DNA from: Phyllostachys edulis
Taxonomy: Eukaryota; Streptophyta; Magnoliopsida; Poales; Poaceae
DNA: 64,000 bases
Assembly: GCA_036346405.1 (NCBI GenBank)
Contig: CM070546.1
Location: 109,188,826-109,252,825 of the forward strand
Reading direction: 5' to 3'
In this document: in pieces, positions 48,066-59,345 of the stretch
Layout of the letters: each line of letters begins with the position of its first letter
Numbering within the stretch: position 1 is the stretch's first letter
Notes under the pieces: model-generated
What the model saw: only the letters and a program-made list of their open reading frames with translations
The model's database searches: none
Told to the model about the DNA's origin: nothing
Position numbers and translations under genes: made by a program

Positions 48066-49760
48066 TTATTCATGCATTGCATTTACCCAATTCGGATCAT
48101 CGAGTGGTTCTTCTACATATTTTGGCTCAATAGAAGAGACAAAAGAGTAATGTTCACAAAAAGAAGCAACACGAGATCGAGTTTGAACACCCTTACTTAC
48201 ATCGCCCAATATTTGATCTATTGGATGATCTTTTGCAATTGAATTGTGGATTCTTAGTGGTAAGTTGGAAGGTTGATCATCTTCCTTGTTATCGTCTTCA
48301 TCAATTTGAATTTGTCTTGACATTGAAGATGAAGGAGGTTCAACTTGAGTAGATGATATATCGATTGGATCGTCTTTAGGTTTGATGTCGCCTATTTACA
48401 TATACTCCATTGCTTTTCTTAAGACTTTATCACTTACATCATCCAAATTTTCATGCTCTTCTTGGTAGCCATTAGTTTCATCAAATTGTACATCATGTCT
48501 TTCTTCAACTAAACTAGAATTTTTGTTGAAGACACAATAAGCTTTGCTATTTGAAGAATAACCAAGCAAGAAACCAACATCGCAACAGCTTGCAAATTTT
48601 AAAAGACGAACACACTTTTTCAAAATATAACATTTGCAACCAAATACACGAAAATATGAGATGTTCGGTTTTCTTCCAACAAGAAGTTCATAAGAAGTCT
48701 TTTTTAAAAGACGATGCAAATAAAGACAATTTATGGCATGACAAGCCGTATTAATAGCTTCCACCAAAAAACTGTCGGAAGTATTATATTCATCAAGCAT
48801 TGTCCTAGCTATTTCAATTAATGTTCAATTTGTCCTTTCAACAACTCTATTTTTCTCCGGAGTGTAGGTTGTGGAAAGTTCATGCTTTATTCCATGTTCC
48901 TCACAAAAATCTTCAACTTTAGTGTTTTTGAACTTAGAACCATTATCACTACGGATTTTCTTAATTTTGAAATCAAATTCATTTTGAGCCCTTTTTGCAA
49001 AACTTTTGAAAATGCCGGAGGTTTCGGCTTTGTCATCTAGGAAGAATACCCACGTATATCTAGAGTAATCGTCCGCAATGACTAAACAATAGCTATTACC
49101 CCCGATACTCTTATAGGTTGTTGGTCCAAACAAATCCATATGTTAGAGTTCTAATGGTCTAGAGGTTGACATGATACTTTTGGAAGGATGAGTATTAGCG
49201 ACTTGTTTACCGGCTTGACAAGCACTACAAAGTTTATTTTTCTCATACTTCACATCTTTCAAGCCAACAAGTAAATCATGTTTGAAAAGCTTTTTAAGTT
49301 GAATCATACCAACATGAGCTAGCCTTCTATACCAAAGCCAACCGACAGAGGTTTTTTTTGCAATTAAACAAGTTTTCAAGCATGAATCATTTGAAGTAAA
49401 ATCAACCAAGTAAAGATTTCCAAATCTAAATCCTTTGGAAACTAATGAATTATCTTTTTCATTTGAAATTGAAACGCCTTCATTAGAGAATGAACAAATT
49501 AAGCCAAGATCACATATTTGAGCAACGGATAACAAATTAAAGTTTAGCGATTCAACTAAAGATACATTAGAAATGGAGAGGCCATTTGAGATAGCAATTT
49601 TACCCAATCCTATTACCTTCATTTTGCTATTATCGCCAAATGTGATCTTGTCAACTCCTTTTCCATTCTTGAATGCGGTGAACATTTTTCTATCACCGGT
49701 CATGTGTTGAGTGCATCTACTATCAAGCACCCAATATTTTCCACCGGTCTTGTAGTTCAC
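48066..49760 (-). pseudogene. Protease and integrase of SIRE-like element (broken)
   Basis: 49760-49143 carries the protease, but the active site reads WVLDSRCTQHMTG instead of the usual DSG, so Gly is replaced by Arg. It then carries the integrase zinc region (LAHVGMIQLKKLFK, CSACQAGK). After a stop, 49139-48825 holds the core with MDLFGPT, IRSDNGSKF and TPEKNRVVERTN, so D, D and E are present. 48800-48396 and 48323-48066 continue the C-terminal part ('FRVFGCKCYILKK'). Confidence 0.85.
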
Positions 49761-51697
49761 CTACAAAACAAGAATCAGGTTCTTTTAGGTACCCAAATTT
49801 GTTTGGGTCCTTGGAGGTTAGAGACCAAGGCTTTAGGCACCCAAATAGCATTTTTTTAGCGCCTAAAATTAAAGTATCAACAAATCTTGCAATTACTTTA
49901 CCATCCTTAGTTTTCCTAAGCATATAACATGAATCATATAGATCTAAGGATGGAGTCTTACTAATAGGACAAGTTTGTTGCAAATGTCCAATTTTCCAGC
50001 ACTTATAGCAATATTTACCATTTTGCTTAACAAACCATGTAGCCTTGTTTACCAGTTTCTTACCCTTCTTGGGCACATACCCAAGTCCTTCCTTATTGAA
50101 TGAGCACCTTTGCTCACTCAAAAGCTTGTCAAGGGTGGCTTTACCCTTGAAGCACCGTTCCAAGCTTTTTGCTTAGCTTGGTTACTTGCTCCTTTAGCTC
50201 ACTATTCTTAACAACAAGCTTTGCATCAAGAGACTTATCATTATCATGATTAGAGTTAATCTTAGAGCAACATGGCATGACAAGTAAATCATTACATGAT
50301 GTAGATGTACTAGTTCTAGAAATTTCTACACTAGGCAAAATATCACATGTGATTTCAATACTAGTGCAAGACTTGCTTGAATTTCTTTGGATAAGCAAGT
50401 TATGAGCTTCCTTTAGCTCCTCATAAGAATCTTTTAGAGTGATATGTTCTCTCTTTAAGACTTTATATTTTGACATCTCTTTTCTAAGATATTCATTCAA
50501 GTCTTCAAGCATATCCATTAATTCATCATATGATGGTTCACTATCATTAATAGATTTTACTTTATCTCCTTTTGCCATGAGACAAGTTGGAGTGGAGAAT
50601 AGCGATTAAGCCTCCTTGATGGCGATACCGACAAGTCCCTTCTTCTTGGGGGACTCATTCTCATCCTCATCGGAATCGGTGTACTCTTCATCAGAGTCTC
50701 ATTCTCCAATGTGGCCTTCATTTTTATCGTCCTTGTGAAGCTTCTTGAAAAGCTTCTTCTTGCCATCATATTCCTTATTTTTGAATGACTTGCCCTTGTC
50801 ATCCCTCTTTGTAGGACAATGAGAGGCGATGTGCCCTTTCTCATCGCACTTATAGCAACGAATGTTAATATAACGCTTATTGTCGTTTGAGGATTGCCCC
50901 TTCTTACTCTTGTCAAAGTTGAAGCTTCGGTATGGGCGTCTTCTCATAAATTTCTTTATTCTCCTCATAAGTAGAGCAAACTCTTCTTCAGAATCTTCTT
51001 CTTCATCCTCTTCATCACTTGATTCCACTTTTGCCTTGAAAGCGGTAATCTTCTTCTTTGAGGAAGATGACTCCAAGAGCTATTTCTTGTCTTTCTTGTA
51101 TAGCTCATTTGTGATGAGATTGCCCAAAAGACCAGTTGACGTCATTCTTGGCAATTCAGATGAATTGATAAATAGAGTCACCAAAGTCTCATACTTCTCC
51201 GGCAAGTCCCTAAGCATTTTTCTCACAATATCAACATCGATTAGTGGTGTGGCTAGGCCTTTGAGTTCATTTACAATGTTGTTGAGACGGAAGTACATTT
51301 CATTTATATCCTCATGAGGCAACATTATAAATGTCTTATACTTAATCCGAAAGCTATGCAATTTGGCATCTTTGACCGTGGATGTCCCCTCATGGATTTC
51401 CGAGAGGGTAGTCCAAATATCATGAGCGGTTTCCAAATTGCTCACTCTATTGAACTCATCCTCGTTCAAAGCACCAAAGAGAGTATTCATAGCTTGAGCA
51501 TCTAAATGAGCATTACGCCCCTCAAGTTCCGTAGGACGTGATGGATCAAGATGTATGACGTAACCCTCATTTATGATTTTCCATATGCTCGGACTTATAA
51601 CCTTTAAATAAATTTACATTCTAATTTTCCAATAAGAATAATTTGAGCCATCAAATAAAGGAGCATTTCCTATAACAATTCCCTCACTAGCCATCAT
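49723..51697 (-). pseudogene. gag of SIRE-like element (broken)
   Basis: ATG at 51697 (MMASEGIVIGNAPLFDGSNY) followed after ~30 codons by a stop. 51490-51080 encodes the UBN2-like capsid region (LETAHDIWTTLSEIHEG, RKMLRDLPEKYETLV). 51076-50699 encodes an acidic stretch and the zinc knuckle CYKCDEKGHIASHC. 50578-50141 is a coiled-coil region (ELMDMLEDLNEYLRKEMSKY), and 50163-49723 has a second knuckle-like CYKCWKIGHLQQTC. Long gag with a coiled coil and two knuckles suits SIRE-type elements. Confidence 0.85.
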
Positions 51698-51739
51698 TTT
51701 CTCTCTTAGATGGTTAAATCTAAATCAATGAGAGATCAA

Positions 51740-52824
51740 GCTTTGATACCACTTGTAGGATCAAGGATAACCGACTAGAGAAGGGTGAATAGGAGGTTTT
51801 TAAACTTTTTGATTAATTATCAATTTAAGACAATTAAGGACTAAGTCTAAACTAGATACAAGTCTAGGTAAGCAATTCTACACAAGATAATAGTTAGAAA
51901 TATAAATGCGGAAATACTAAAGACAAGAATAAACCACGAAGGAGACGATGAAGTTTTTCCTGTGGTATCGAAGACTTGCCGGTCTTCACTAGTCCACATT
52001 GAGGAAGCTTTTTCAGCAAATGTGGTACTACCGCACCTTCCTAAAATGCACAGTTACGACTAGCGCAGATGCATTAAATGCTCTGATTAGCCGTTGGAAA
52101 TTTCAACGTGGTACTACTGCCATGCAACGTGCGGTATTTCCACTGTGAAGTCATACTGAAACCCAAGAGCGGTACTACCGCTTCACTTTGAAATCCAAAA
52201 GGGTACTCTCTGAAAAAACGTACCGCTGCCATTTCGGAAATACCGATGTGCGGTAGTTCCGTAGAAGGAAAGCGGTCATACCGCGATGTGGTAGTACCGC
52301 CAAGTAAATCCCGGAACTACTGCTCATCGGATGAGCAACCAAACCAAAACCGGTGTCACTTTGGAAAATACGTACCACCAACTAATCTCTGGTACCAACG
52401 GGTTGTGGTAGCACCGCACCACCATTCCGGTCATACCGCTGTGCGGTAGTACCGCCAACATCAAGCCGGTAATACCGATTTTTCAGAGAAAAGCATAGTT
52501 GATTTTCAAAACAAATTCTAAGTGCATGCATGACCCTATATTGATCCAAATGGCACAAGAACATGCTATCAAGCTACTAGTCATGATCCCTCTTAATAGT
52601 ACGGCATTTAACCTAAGACCAGTAAAATTCAAAAGGATCCTAGACTACTTGTAACTTATCTTTGAACCATATTGATCTTTATGTTGACCTTTAGCATGCA
52701 TCTCCAGGTTATCATTCTCATCACTGGGACTTAACCTTGTAAATACTCAATAAACATGTTAGTCCCATATTCTCATAATGTCATTAATTAGCAAAACAAT
52801 CTTTAGGGTCCTAGATGCTTTCAA
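51740..52824 (-). repeat. 5' LTR and primer site of SIRE-like element
   Basis: LTR 51754-52824 (about 1.07 kb) with primer site at 51740-51751. The 52020-52480 part holds a dense set of GCGGTAGTACCGC-type palindromes (for example 52027, 52170, 52270, 52293, 52440). Confidence 0.9.
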
Positions 52825-52826
52825 CA

Positions 52827-53300
52827 GCCAAGTCACAAACAAGCTATGTATTCATGTGTGGTGGAACTGCAATTTCATGGAAATCGTCTAAGTAAAGTCT
52901 TGTATCGACTTCAACAAACCACTCGGAAATCATAGCACTGTTCGAGGACTCACGATAATGTGCTTGGCTTCGGCGGATGATTCACCACATCCAGCAATCG
53001 TGTGGATTGAATACCGTGCAAACTCCCACTATTATCTATGAAGATAATGTAACTTGTGTTGCACAAGTGCAGATGGGTTATGTGAAGAGTCACCTCACAA
53101 AGCATATCAACCCCAAGTTCTTCTATGCTCATGAATTGCAAAAGTTGGACGAAATTAAAGTACTGCATACTAAGTCATGTGAAAATTTTGTAGATTTATT
53201 CACTAAGTCACTTCCAACATCTAGCTTTGAAAGGTGCATGCGTGAAATAGGAATGATAAGACTTAGAGAAGTACAGGACTCATGGGATGAATCTACATGA
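52827..53300 (+). pseudogene. RNase H end of host copia pol
   Basis: Reads 'KSQTSYVFMCGGTAISWKSS' with a TAA after it, then 'NHSEIIALFEDSR' and another stop, then the open frame 52977-53300 with TPTIIYEDNVTCVAQVQMGY, KHINPKFFYAHELQ and LFTKSLPTSSFERCM. This is the canonical copia RNase H C-terminus. A polypurine tract AAGGGGGAG follows at about 53546-53555, directly before the 3' LTR. Confidence 0.9.
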
Positions 53301-53555
53301 ACTCATTATTGAAACTTGATTACGAATATCGAGTACCCAAAGAATAAATCCTGGAGATTAAATAAAATTGGGTGGATTATACTCTTTTCCCTTGACGAGT
53401 TTTCCTGAAGTTTCTTGGCTAAAGTTTTTAATGAGGAAATTCGTGTAACATGACAGGCATATGCTATGTACTCTTTCTCCAAGTATTTCTCCCACTGGGT
53501 TTTTTTGGAGTTTTGATGAGGCATAGGAATTTCGCGATAAGTGCCCAAGGGGGAG

Positions 53556-53828
53556 TGATGAGAAACCGACTGGGCCAAGGAAAGGCCCAGTCCGGTAGCT
53601 CTATTGGGCCCTTGTCAAAACCCTAGTATGGACCTTTGTCTATAAATAAAGGGTGGCCATTAATCATTGTATGGTACTTTTTACAGAAGAGAAATAAAGA
53701 AAAGAGTTAAAGAAGCCTCCTATATCTCTGTGTCCTATTTTACATTTCTGTACTTATGCGTGTGCGATTCTACTTCCATCTACGAGGTGATCGATTGAAC
53801 TGGACTCGCCAGCGACGGTTCCTCAACA
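53556..53828 (+). repeat. 3' LTR of host copia
   Basis: TGATGAGAAACC...GGTTCCTCAACA, 273 bp, collinear with 25452-25724. Followed by TTTTA, the target duplication. Confidence 0.95.
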
Positions 53829-54132
53829 TTTTATTTTCTTCTAGTTGCCAGCTAGCGGTGGTTCCGTATTTCATTGTTTTGTTTGCTTGCAACCGGTTAT
53901 CATTATTAATTTGCCATCGTGCTAAAATGTCATCACCTCGTTTCACAATTTGCGTCAACTTGGGTAAATATGATATTTACCGATATCGTATCGAAATAAT
54001 TTGGTATTTATCGATACCAAACTGTTTTTTTAATATCATACTACCAAAATAACAATATTATATTCACCAAAAATATTGTACTCGTCGAATCGTGTTTATC
54101 GAAACTACTGAATGAGCAGTCCTAACTATACT

Positions 54133-55414
54133 AGCCAATTGTCCTCACCCTCTAAAAACAACGGCAGGGTGGGGTGAAGGCTTGAGCGAGAGGAAAGAAA
54201 AACATCGGCGGCCGTTGATGGAATAGAATATAAATTTAGGAGGCTCTCAAGTTTTCCTTTCTCCTTTCTGGGCCCATCCTGGCAAGAGCCCGGGTTTAGG
54301 GCCGGGTCGGGCCTAGAAAATTAGGCCCCATTCTTGTCCATAGGCCCACTTCCACTTGTCAGTGTAACTGTCTAGTGCCTACTCAGAGCATCCACAGGGT
54401 TTAGAGGCAACTCAGCCTCTAAGCTTGGACCCACAACCGACCTCTAACCTTAACACTTTTCTCTATAGTGCGTAACACTACATTTAGCCTCTAAGGTGGT
54501 CCCACGACAAACTAGAATATTCTCCTCTCAACCGATCACCATGTTCCTTCCCACAATCCCAATTCTCCACCCTCCTCATGCAATACCTAAATTCCCCACC
54601 AAGCTAAGCTCTCAAGCTCACCACCTCGCCTCACGCCATCGATTTTGGCACTGCAACAGCTCGCCACTCATCCGCACAGCTTGTCCTTGAGCCCCTCGCC
54701 GCGGTGGGAAGCAGAAGAAAAGCAGTCTTAGGCGGCAGCAAGGCCGGTGGGAAGCTGATGCTGCAGCACGAGTGGCAGCTGCCACTCCGATGTGCTGTAG
54801 ACTCAAAGATGGAGATTGGATCTAGCTTCCCCAACTCTGGCGCGACCGGATCTAGCAACGGGTGGCCAGGAGGAGGAGGCTGCGGGAGGCAATGATGGCG
54901 CGGCTCTAGCGCGTTCATGACCTGGTTGCGTGACGACGCGGGAGCTGATGCAGAAGGAGTTGCCGAGCAGCTCATTGCCCCTCCCAAGGTATGGTTTATA
55001 CATCTCTCTCTCTCTCTCTCTCTCTCTGTTAGCCTTCTTCTCGTCCCCTCCTTCCGTTCTTCTCTTCTCTGTCTCAGTCAGGAGGGAAAGCCAAGGTTGG
55101 TTCTTGAGAGAGGTAGGCGTGAATATGATGGATTTTTTTTTTTTTTTGCTAAGGAGGATAAAATCAATCGGATGATTCTAGCATAGATCTCGAAAGAGTA
55201 AGGCCACTTCATATATTAATATTCATCTATTCAGTGCTATCTAAAATTATCTCATGTTGACGCCTCTAGGGTTCTGGTACTATAGCATCTTGTACAATTT
55301 TGCTAGTACAATCTTAATGTGAATAATAATGCTTGCAGACTTAGTACATAACTAATTTTGGATCAACTTAGTTTAAAATTAAGAATACAAGCAATTTGTT
55401 GATATTAAATAGTG
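54133..55414. other. Duplicated gene-flank segment and PIF 3' region
   Basis: 54180-54290 repeats the 23080-23185 segment ('gagcgagaggaaagaaaaac', 'cggccgttgatggaat', 'ctctcaagttttcctttc'). At 54386 'gagcatccacagggtttaga' resembles the terminus of plant PIF/Harbinger-like elements and may be the 3' end of the element whose transposase follows, but no mate is seen. 54500-55000 is GC-rich with low-complexity frames. A (CT)n tract sits at about 55004-55027. Confidence 0.35.
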
Positions 55415-57023
55415 CTAAAGCTGACCACCTCCAAATTGTTGCCATATATGCTCCACCAAGCCAGCCTTGAGACGCCGATGTGTAACTCGATCACGAATAG
55501 CTGCATTTGTCTCCGGCACCTTAACGAATTCATGAATTGGCCCATGGTTTAATCTTGTTATCGTGTTGTTCGAGCTCCCCGGGTCATAGCGTACCTCATA
55601 GGAATCCCTCTTGTCCTCAACTATCATGTTGTGCAATATAATACATGCATACATGAAATCAGCGATTTTTTGCCTCCTCCAAAGTACTAGACCACGTACA
55701 ATGGCAAAAATGAGATTGCAGAACTCCAAATGCACGTTCAACATCTTTTCTTGCCGCTTCTTGGAACTACACAAATAATCTGGCCTTGTCACTCTACGGC
55801 AAGGGGATTGTCTTCACAAATGTTGCCCACTCAGGATCAATCCCATCCGCTAGATAGTACCCCATATCGTAGTCATTGCCATTCACTCTAAATTGAACCA
55901 CTGGAGCTCTTCCTTGTAGTACTTCTGTGAATAATGGGGATTGATCCAACACATTAATATCATTGTTTGAACCGACAACATTGAAAAAAGCATGACATAT
56001 CCAAAGATATGTGAGGCAACTGCTTCGAGCATGATTGTTGGCACTCCATAATAACCATGAGTAAACTGTCCCTTCCAAGCGATTGGGCACTTTTTCCATT
56101 GCCAATGCATACAATCAACACTCCCCAACATACTAGGGAAGCCACGGGCCTGCCCTAGTTGAAGTAATGTTGAATGTCTTTTGTAGTGAGCCTTTTAAGA
56201 TATTTATCACCGAAGTTCTTCCTAATACCTTTAGCAAATTTAGCCAAGCATTCAAGGGATGTGGTTTCTGCAATTGTCATATATTCATCAATCTGATCGG
56301 TGGGAACACCATATGCCAACATGCGCATAGATGATGTGCATTTGTACACACACTACAACACAACACCCATGTAGAGACGTCCAATCTATAGGCTAGAGAC
56401 GTGTTATTTCATCTCTAGAGGACCATAGAGCCGTTTTTATAAAGCATCTTTGGAGCGCCTCCCCACGGACCGTGTCAAGAACCGTAGAGACACTTGTAAA
56501 ACATGTGTACAGGATATAAGACACTTTATAGAGACGTTAAAATTCATGTCTACGTATGTAGAGACGTTTTAGTATATACACTTACATAACGTCTTTACTG
56601 ATATAGACACGTTCGATTTGCATGCCAACAAATATAGAGATGCTTTTATTTCGAATTTGATTTTATTTCAAATTTAATTGGATTATTTCGAATTTGATTC
56701 GTGCATTTTGCTACAAACGGAAACATATACTGTCATATGAAGACATTATTCCACCTCATCCAAAAAAAACTAGAAAACAGTAGAGCATATGTCGTCACAT
56801 AGAAGCATCATATTCTCACAATCAACAAACCAAGAAAACAGTAAAGCATACATGCACTTTATAGCAGCAACAAATATTTGAATTTACAGCAAGTGGAGTT
56901 CGCAATTGAATCAAACATCCATATAAAAAAGGTGCATATACATCAGGAAAAGATCCTATAGATTAACACAAAAAAAATTTCTAAATAGTTGGAATCTATC
57001 CATAAGCTTTGTCCAGGGAGAAA

Positions 57024-57219
57024 CTAATACACTAGCTCCTCCATCTCCATTGCATTTTCTTTGTAGTCCTCAATTATCCTGCAAAGTCGATTGAAAATGA
57101 AATAAATATCCTGGTTAAAAAGTTGTAAGATGACAATTCTAATTTGATGAAATTAGAAGAATATAACATACCAGATTGTTTTGTAACTGATTTGAAGCTA
57201 TTTTCTTAGTTCTTTTGAC
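57024..57219 (-). pseudogene. Two unidentified exon-like pieces in CACTA C
   Basis: 57219-57172 is bounded by AG and GT (TTTTAG/GTC...CTG/GTATG) and is open as VKRTKKIASNQLQNNL. 57078-57024 follows CTTTGCAG and is open as IIEDYKENAMEMEELVY then TAG. Splicing them directly would change frame. They may come from a fourth source gene or be accidental. I do not recognise either peptide. Confidence 0.35.
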
Positions 57220-57358
57220 CTAAAAAGCGCAAATTTGATACCTTAATACATGGTTCTATCATAGCAGTGTCGATTGAACCCTGCGGACTTAAGAGTGTCA
57301 ACATTGTCAAGTAACAAATGCATCTACAATATTCAGTTGGTTAGGTAGACATAAAACT

Positions 57359-57972
57359 TCAGAAAGTTGTGGTCATATACTCTTGTGTTGTGCAGTCTTC
57401 AGAATTTTTGAACTCCTTTCTCTCATCTTCATCCTCAACAGCTTCGTCTTCACTATCGCTGCAAATTAAAGCTTCACCATAATTTGCATCATAGTAAATC
57501 CTTCGCCTACCAAGTACAGATTGGTCCTCATTTATCCTCTGGTTCCTGCATGAAACCCGAGAAACCTTACATCTCACGGAACCTTATGAGACCTTACTCT
57601 AGCACATTGGAAAAACATTGGAGTTTCATCTTCTGCGTGCATGTTTGCAATTGTTTTTTAGAAAAATAAAACTTTTTTTGTAGGTAATATACTGCAAAAA
57701 AAACCATATTAAAAAAAAAAATACAATGGAAAGCATGTTTCGAATCAGATCATTTGCAGTTGCTGCTGCTCTCCCACCCTCCCTCCCTCAACTGCACAGC
57801 AGCAGCAGTGGCGGCAGCGGCAAGAGCGTCGAGCAACAAACAATGGATTTTGGGGATATATTTCTATGATCAATATACGATGGAGGTATGCAGGAGTATT
57901 GGGGATGTTGAGAACTGCCTATGATTATAAAGAGACCTGTCCAAAAATATCCATGTTGTATAAGGTGGAAGC
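57359..57972 (-). pseudogene. Captured E(z)-like PRC2 methyltransferase exons
   Basis: Exon a (57972-57937) encodes KLPPYTTWIFLDR up to a CAG/GTCTCT donor. Exon b (57545 to about 57359) follows ATGCAG and encodes NQRINEDQSVLGRRRIYYD then GEALICSDSEDEAVEDEDE. The split codon (AG/G, Arg) joins exactly. This is the conserved N-terminal block of plant Enhancer-of-zeste proteins (CLF/SWN/EZ type), the histone H3K27 methyltransferase of Polycomb complex 2. Only about 75 residues are present, with no CXC or SET domain. The exon ends in unrelated residues (TTQEYMTTTF) and TGA. Exon a is fused to a WDR75-like piece at its 5' side. Confidence 0.85.
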
Positions 57973-59110
57973 TTTGTGAACCATTTACATAAACCAGCAA
58001 TGGTACCTCTCCATCTCGTGTCATTGGTGTCTGCATCCAAAGAGGGATCACCCTTTACGAAAGAAACCCCCCCCCCCCCCGGGTGAAAAAAGGGTCAAAT
58101 TAATCAAGTTCCCTTAAAACAGATAGATGCATGCAGCAGAGAAAACAAACAGAAATTTTTATCAGAACCAAAGCAATAAGCAACAAACGCACAGTGTGCT
58201 ACCTAGCAGCACCAGTAGGAACCTGGAAATTCTTAAAATGAACAACAAAATTCACTTCCTCAAAGTATATATTGCACTCCAAAACCAGTTGAACATAAGA
58301 TATAACTACTCAGATGAGCTTACCTTCTTTACCGACCAGGAGGAAATAGGGTTTGGATTTTCTGCATCAAAAAGCAGTATTACCCCATCTTGGTCTGCCA
58401 GTGTTCCTCCATCAGGACAGCTTAGAAGAGCAAGAACTGCAAATTCACTCCTACTTGATGAACATGCAGCTGTCAAAAGCACACACATTAAGATGAGAAT
58501 TAGATCAAATGTGCTTGCTTATCCAAGAACATGGACTAGCAATTTGTTTTCGCAATCCCAACCGCCTGGCAACATTTTTTAAACGTTGGTACAAGGGACC
58601 AGGCTAGAGATAAGTACTACTGTACTAGTTATAGACTTATAGTTTGCCTGCTTTACTTCCATATGATGCAAGTGTGCAAAACAATTGGATCACGGTAACA
58701 ACATTCATGTACTGGAACTGAATAACTTGAGCTATCATTTGGCAGCCCTTGAAGCTGGCCAGATCCACCTTAATGGTCATACTGGAACTGAATTACTAGA
58801 ATAGTTATAGTCGTGCAAGCTGCAACAGCTAATGTAACAAGGTTGCCAGATCATTTTAGTGTGTCTCTAATGGCATGACTAAACAGCTTGACACTTCTCC
58901 AAGTATCAGAAATACAGAACTCCGTATTCGTGTTGCCCAATACAAGAAGCAAAATGCATAGTCAAAAGGTAAAGCATGCATCGTTCACTAGAAGATATTT
59001 TGACTTCATGGAAATTTGGTACCATAGTTTTGTACCTTCTGCAAAAAGGCTGTAAGACCATTGCATGGAAAGATTTGAAACATTCCACACACTATTGCTT
59101 TCTTCTTCAG
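57973..59110 (-). pseudogene. Captured WDR75-like WD-repeat protein exons
   Basis: Three pieces. 59110-59036 (AG/..GT): NSVWNVSNLSMQWSYSLFAE. 58469-58324 (TTTTGACAG acceptor, GAAG/GTAAGC donor): SEFAVLALLSCPDGG, then DGVILLFDAENPNP and SSWSVKK. 58060-57973: VKGDPSLDADTNDTR, a frame break, then DGEVPLLVYVNGS. I recognise the order and wording as the plant homologue of WDR75 (UTP17/NAN1), a nucleolar ribosome-biogenesis factor. This assignment is from memory of the family. A 14-base poly-C run (58067-58080) has eroded the acceptor of the last piece, which runs without a border into the E(z) segment. Confidence 0.7.
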
Positions 59111-59345
59111 CTGACATAGCCTGATTATTGTGAATAACCTAAGCAAGCATGTATAGTAACTTTATCAAAACTCACATAGTAGTTATATGATTGAAGGGTA
59201 TAAAGCTCAAAGCCAAAAACAAGAGCCCAACTATTAGTTCTTCTCAACACTTACAGCTCCTGAATAAGAAAATGCACAACACAAGAGTATATTCAGTTGG
59301 ATGAAACATAGACCAGTAAATAACAGATGTATGTTTAGTACTTAC

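Larger units (their letters stand above)
43583..52824 (-). mobile_element. SIRE/Maximus-like copia element
   Basis: Minus-strand element with a 5' LTR at 52824-51754 (TTGAAAGCATCTAGGACC...CCTACA), primer site TGGTATCAAAGC at 51751-51740, then gag, protease, integrase, RT, RNase H and a large extra ORF downstream of pol. A polypurine-like AAAACAGGGAGA sits just before the 3' LTR fragment at 43708-43583. CACTA B has cut off the rest of the 3' LTR. Order and extra ORF are typical of the SIRE/Maximus lineage. It is inserted in RNase H of the host copia. Stops in most genes show it is dead. Confidence 0.85.
25452..53828 (+). mobile_element. Host Ty1/copia element spanning a nested stack
   Basis: Two 273-bp LTRs (25452-25724 and 53556-53828) are collinear and differ at roughly 25 positions by eye. 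They are flanked by an exact 5-bp target duplication TTTTA (25447-25451 and 53829-53833). Inside, on the plus strand, are a leader, a gag fragment at 31940-32634 and an RNase H end at 52827-53300. Protease, integrase and RT are missing. About 25 kb of the interval consists of later insertions: a truncated gypsy element, LTR pieces, two CACTA elements and a SIRE-like copia. Confidence 0.9.
25074..54124. mobile_element. hAT element split by the copia nest
   Basis: The left terminus TAGGGTTGTTTACAATTA (25074) and, on the minus strand, the right terminus TAGGACTGCTCATTCAGT (54124 downward) form imperfect inverted repeats. Flanks ATTACACT (25066-25073) and ACTATACT (54125-54132) agree at 6 of 8 positions, as expected of an old hAT duplication. 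Removing the copia element (25452-53828) leaves only about 670 bp of hAT DNA with no transposase. It is the outermost layer of the nest. Confidence 0.6.
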
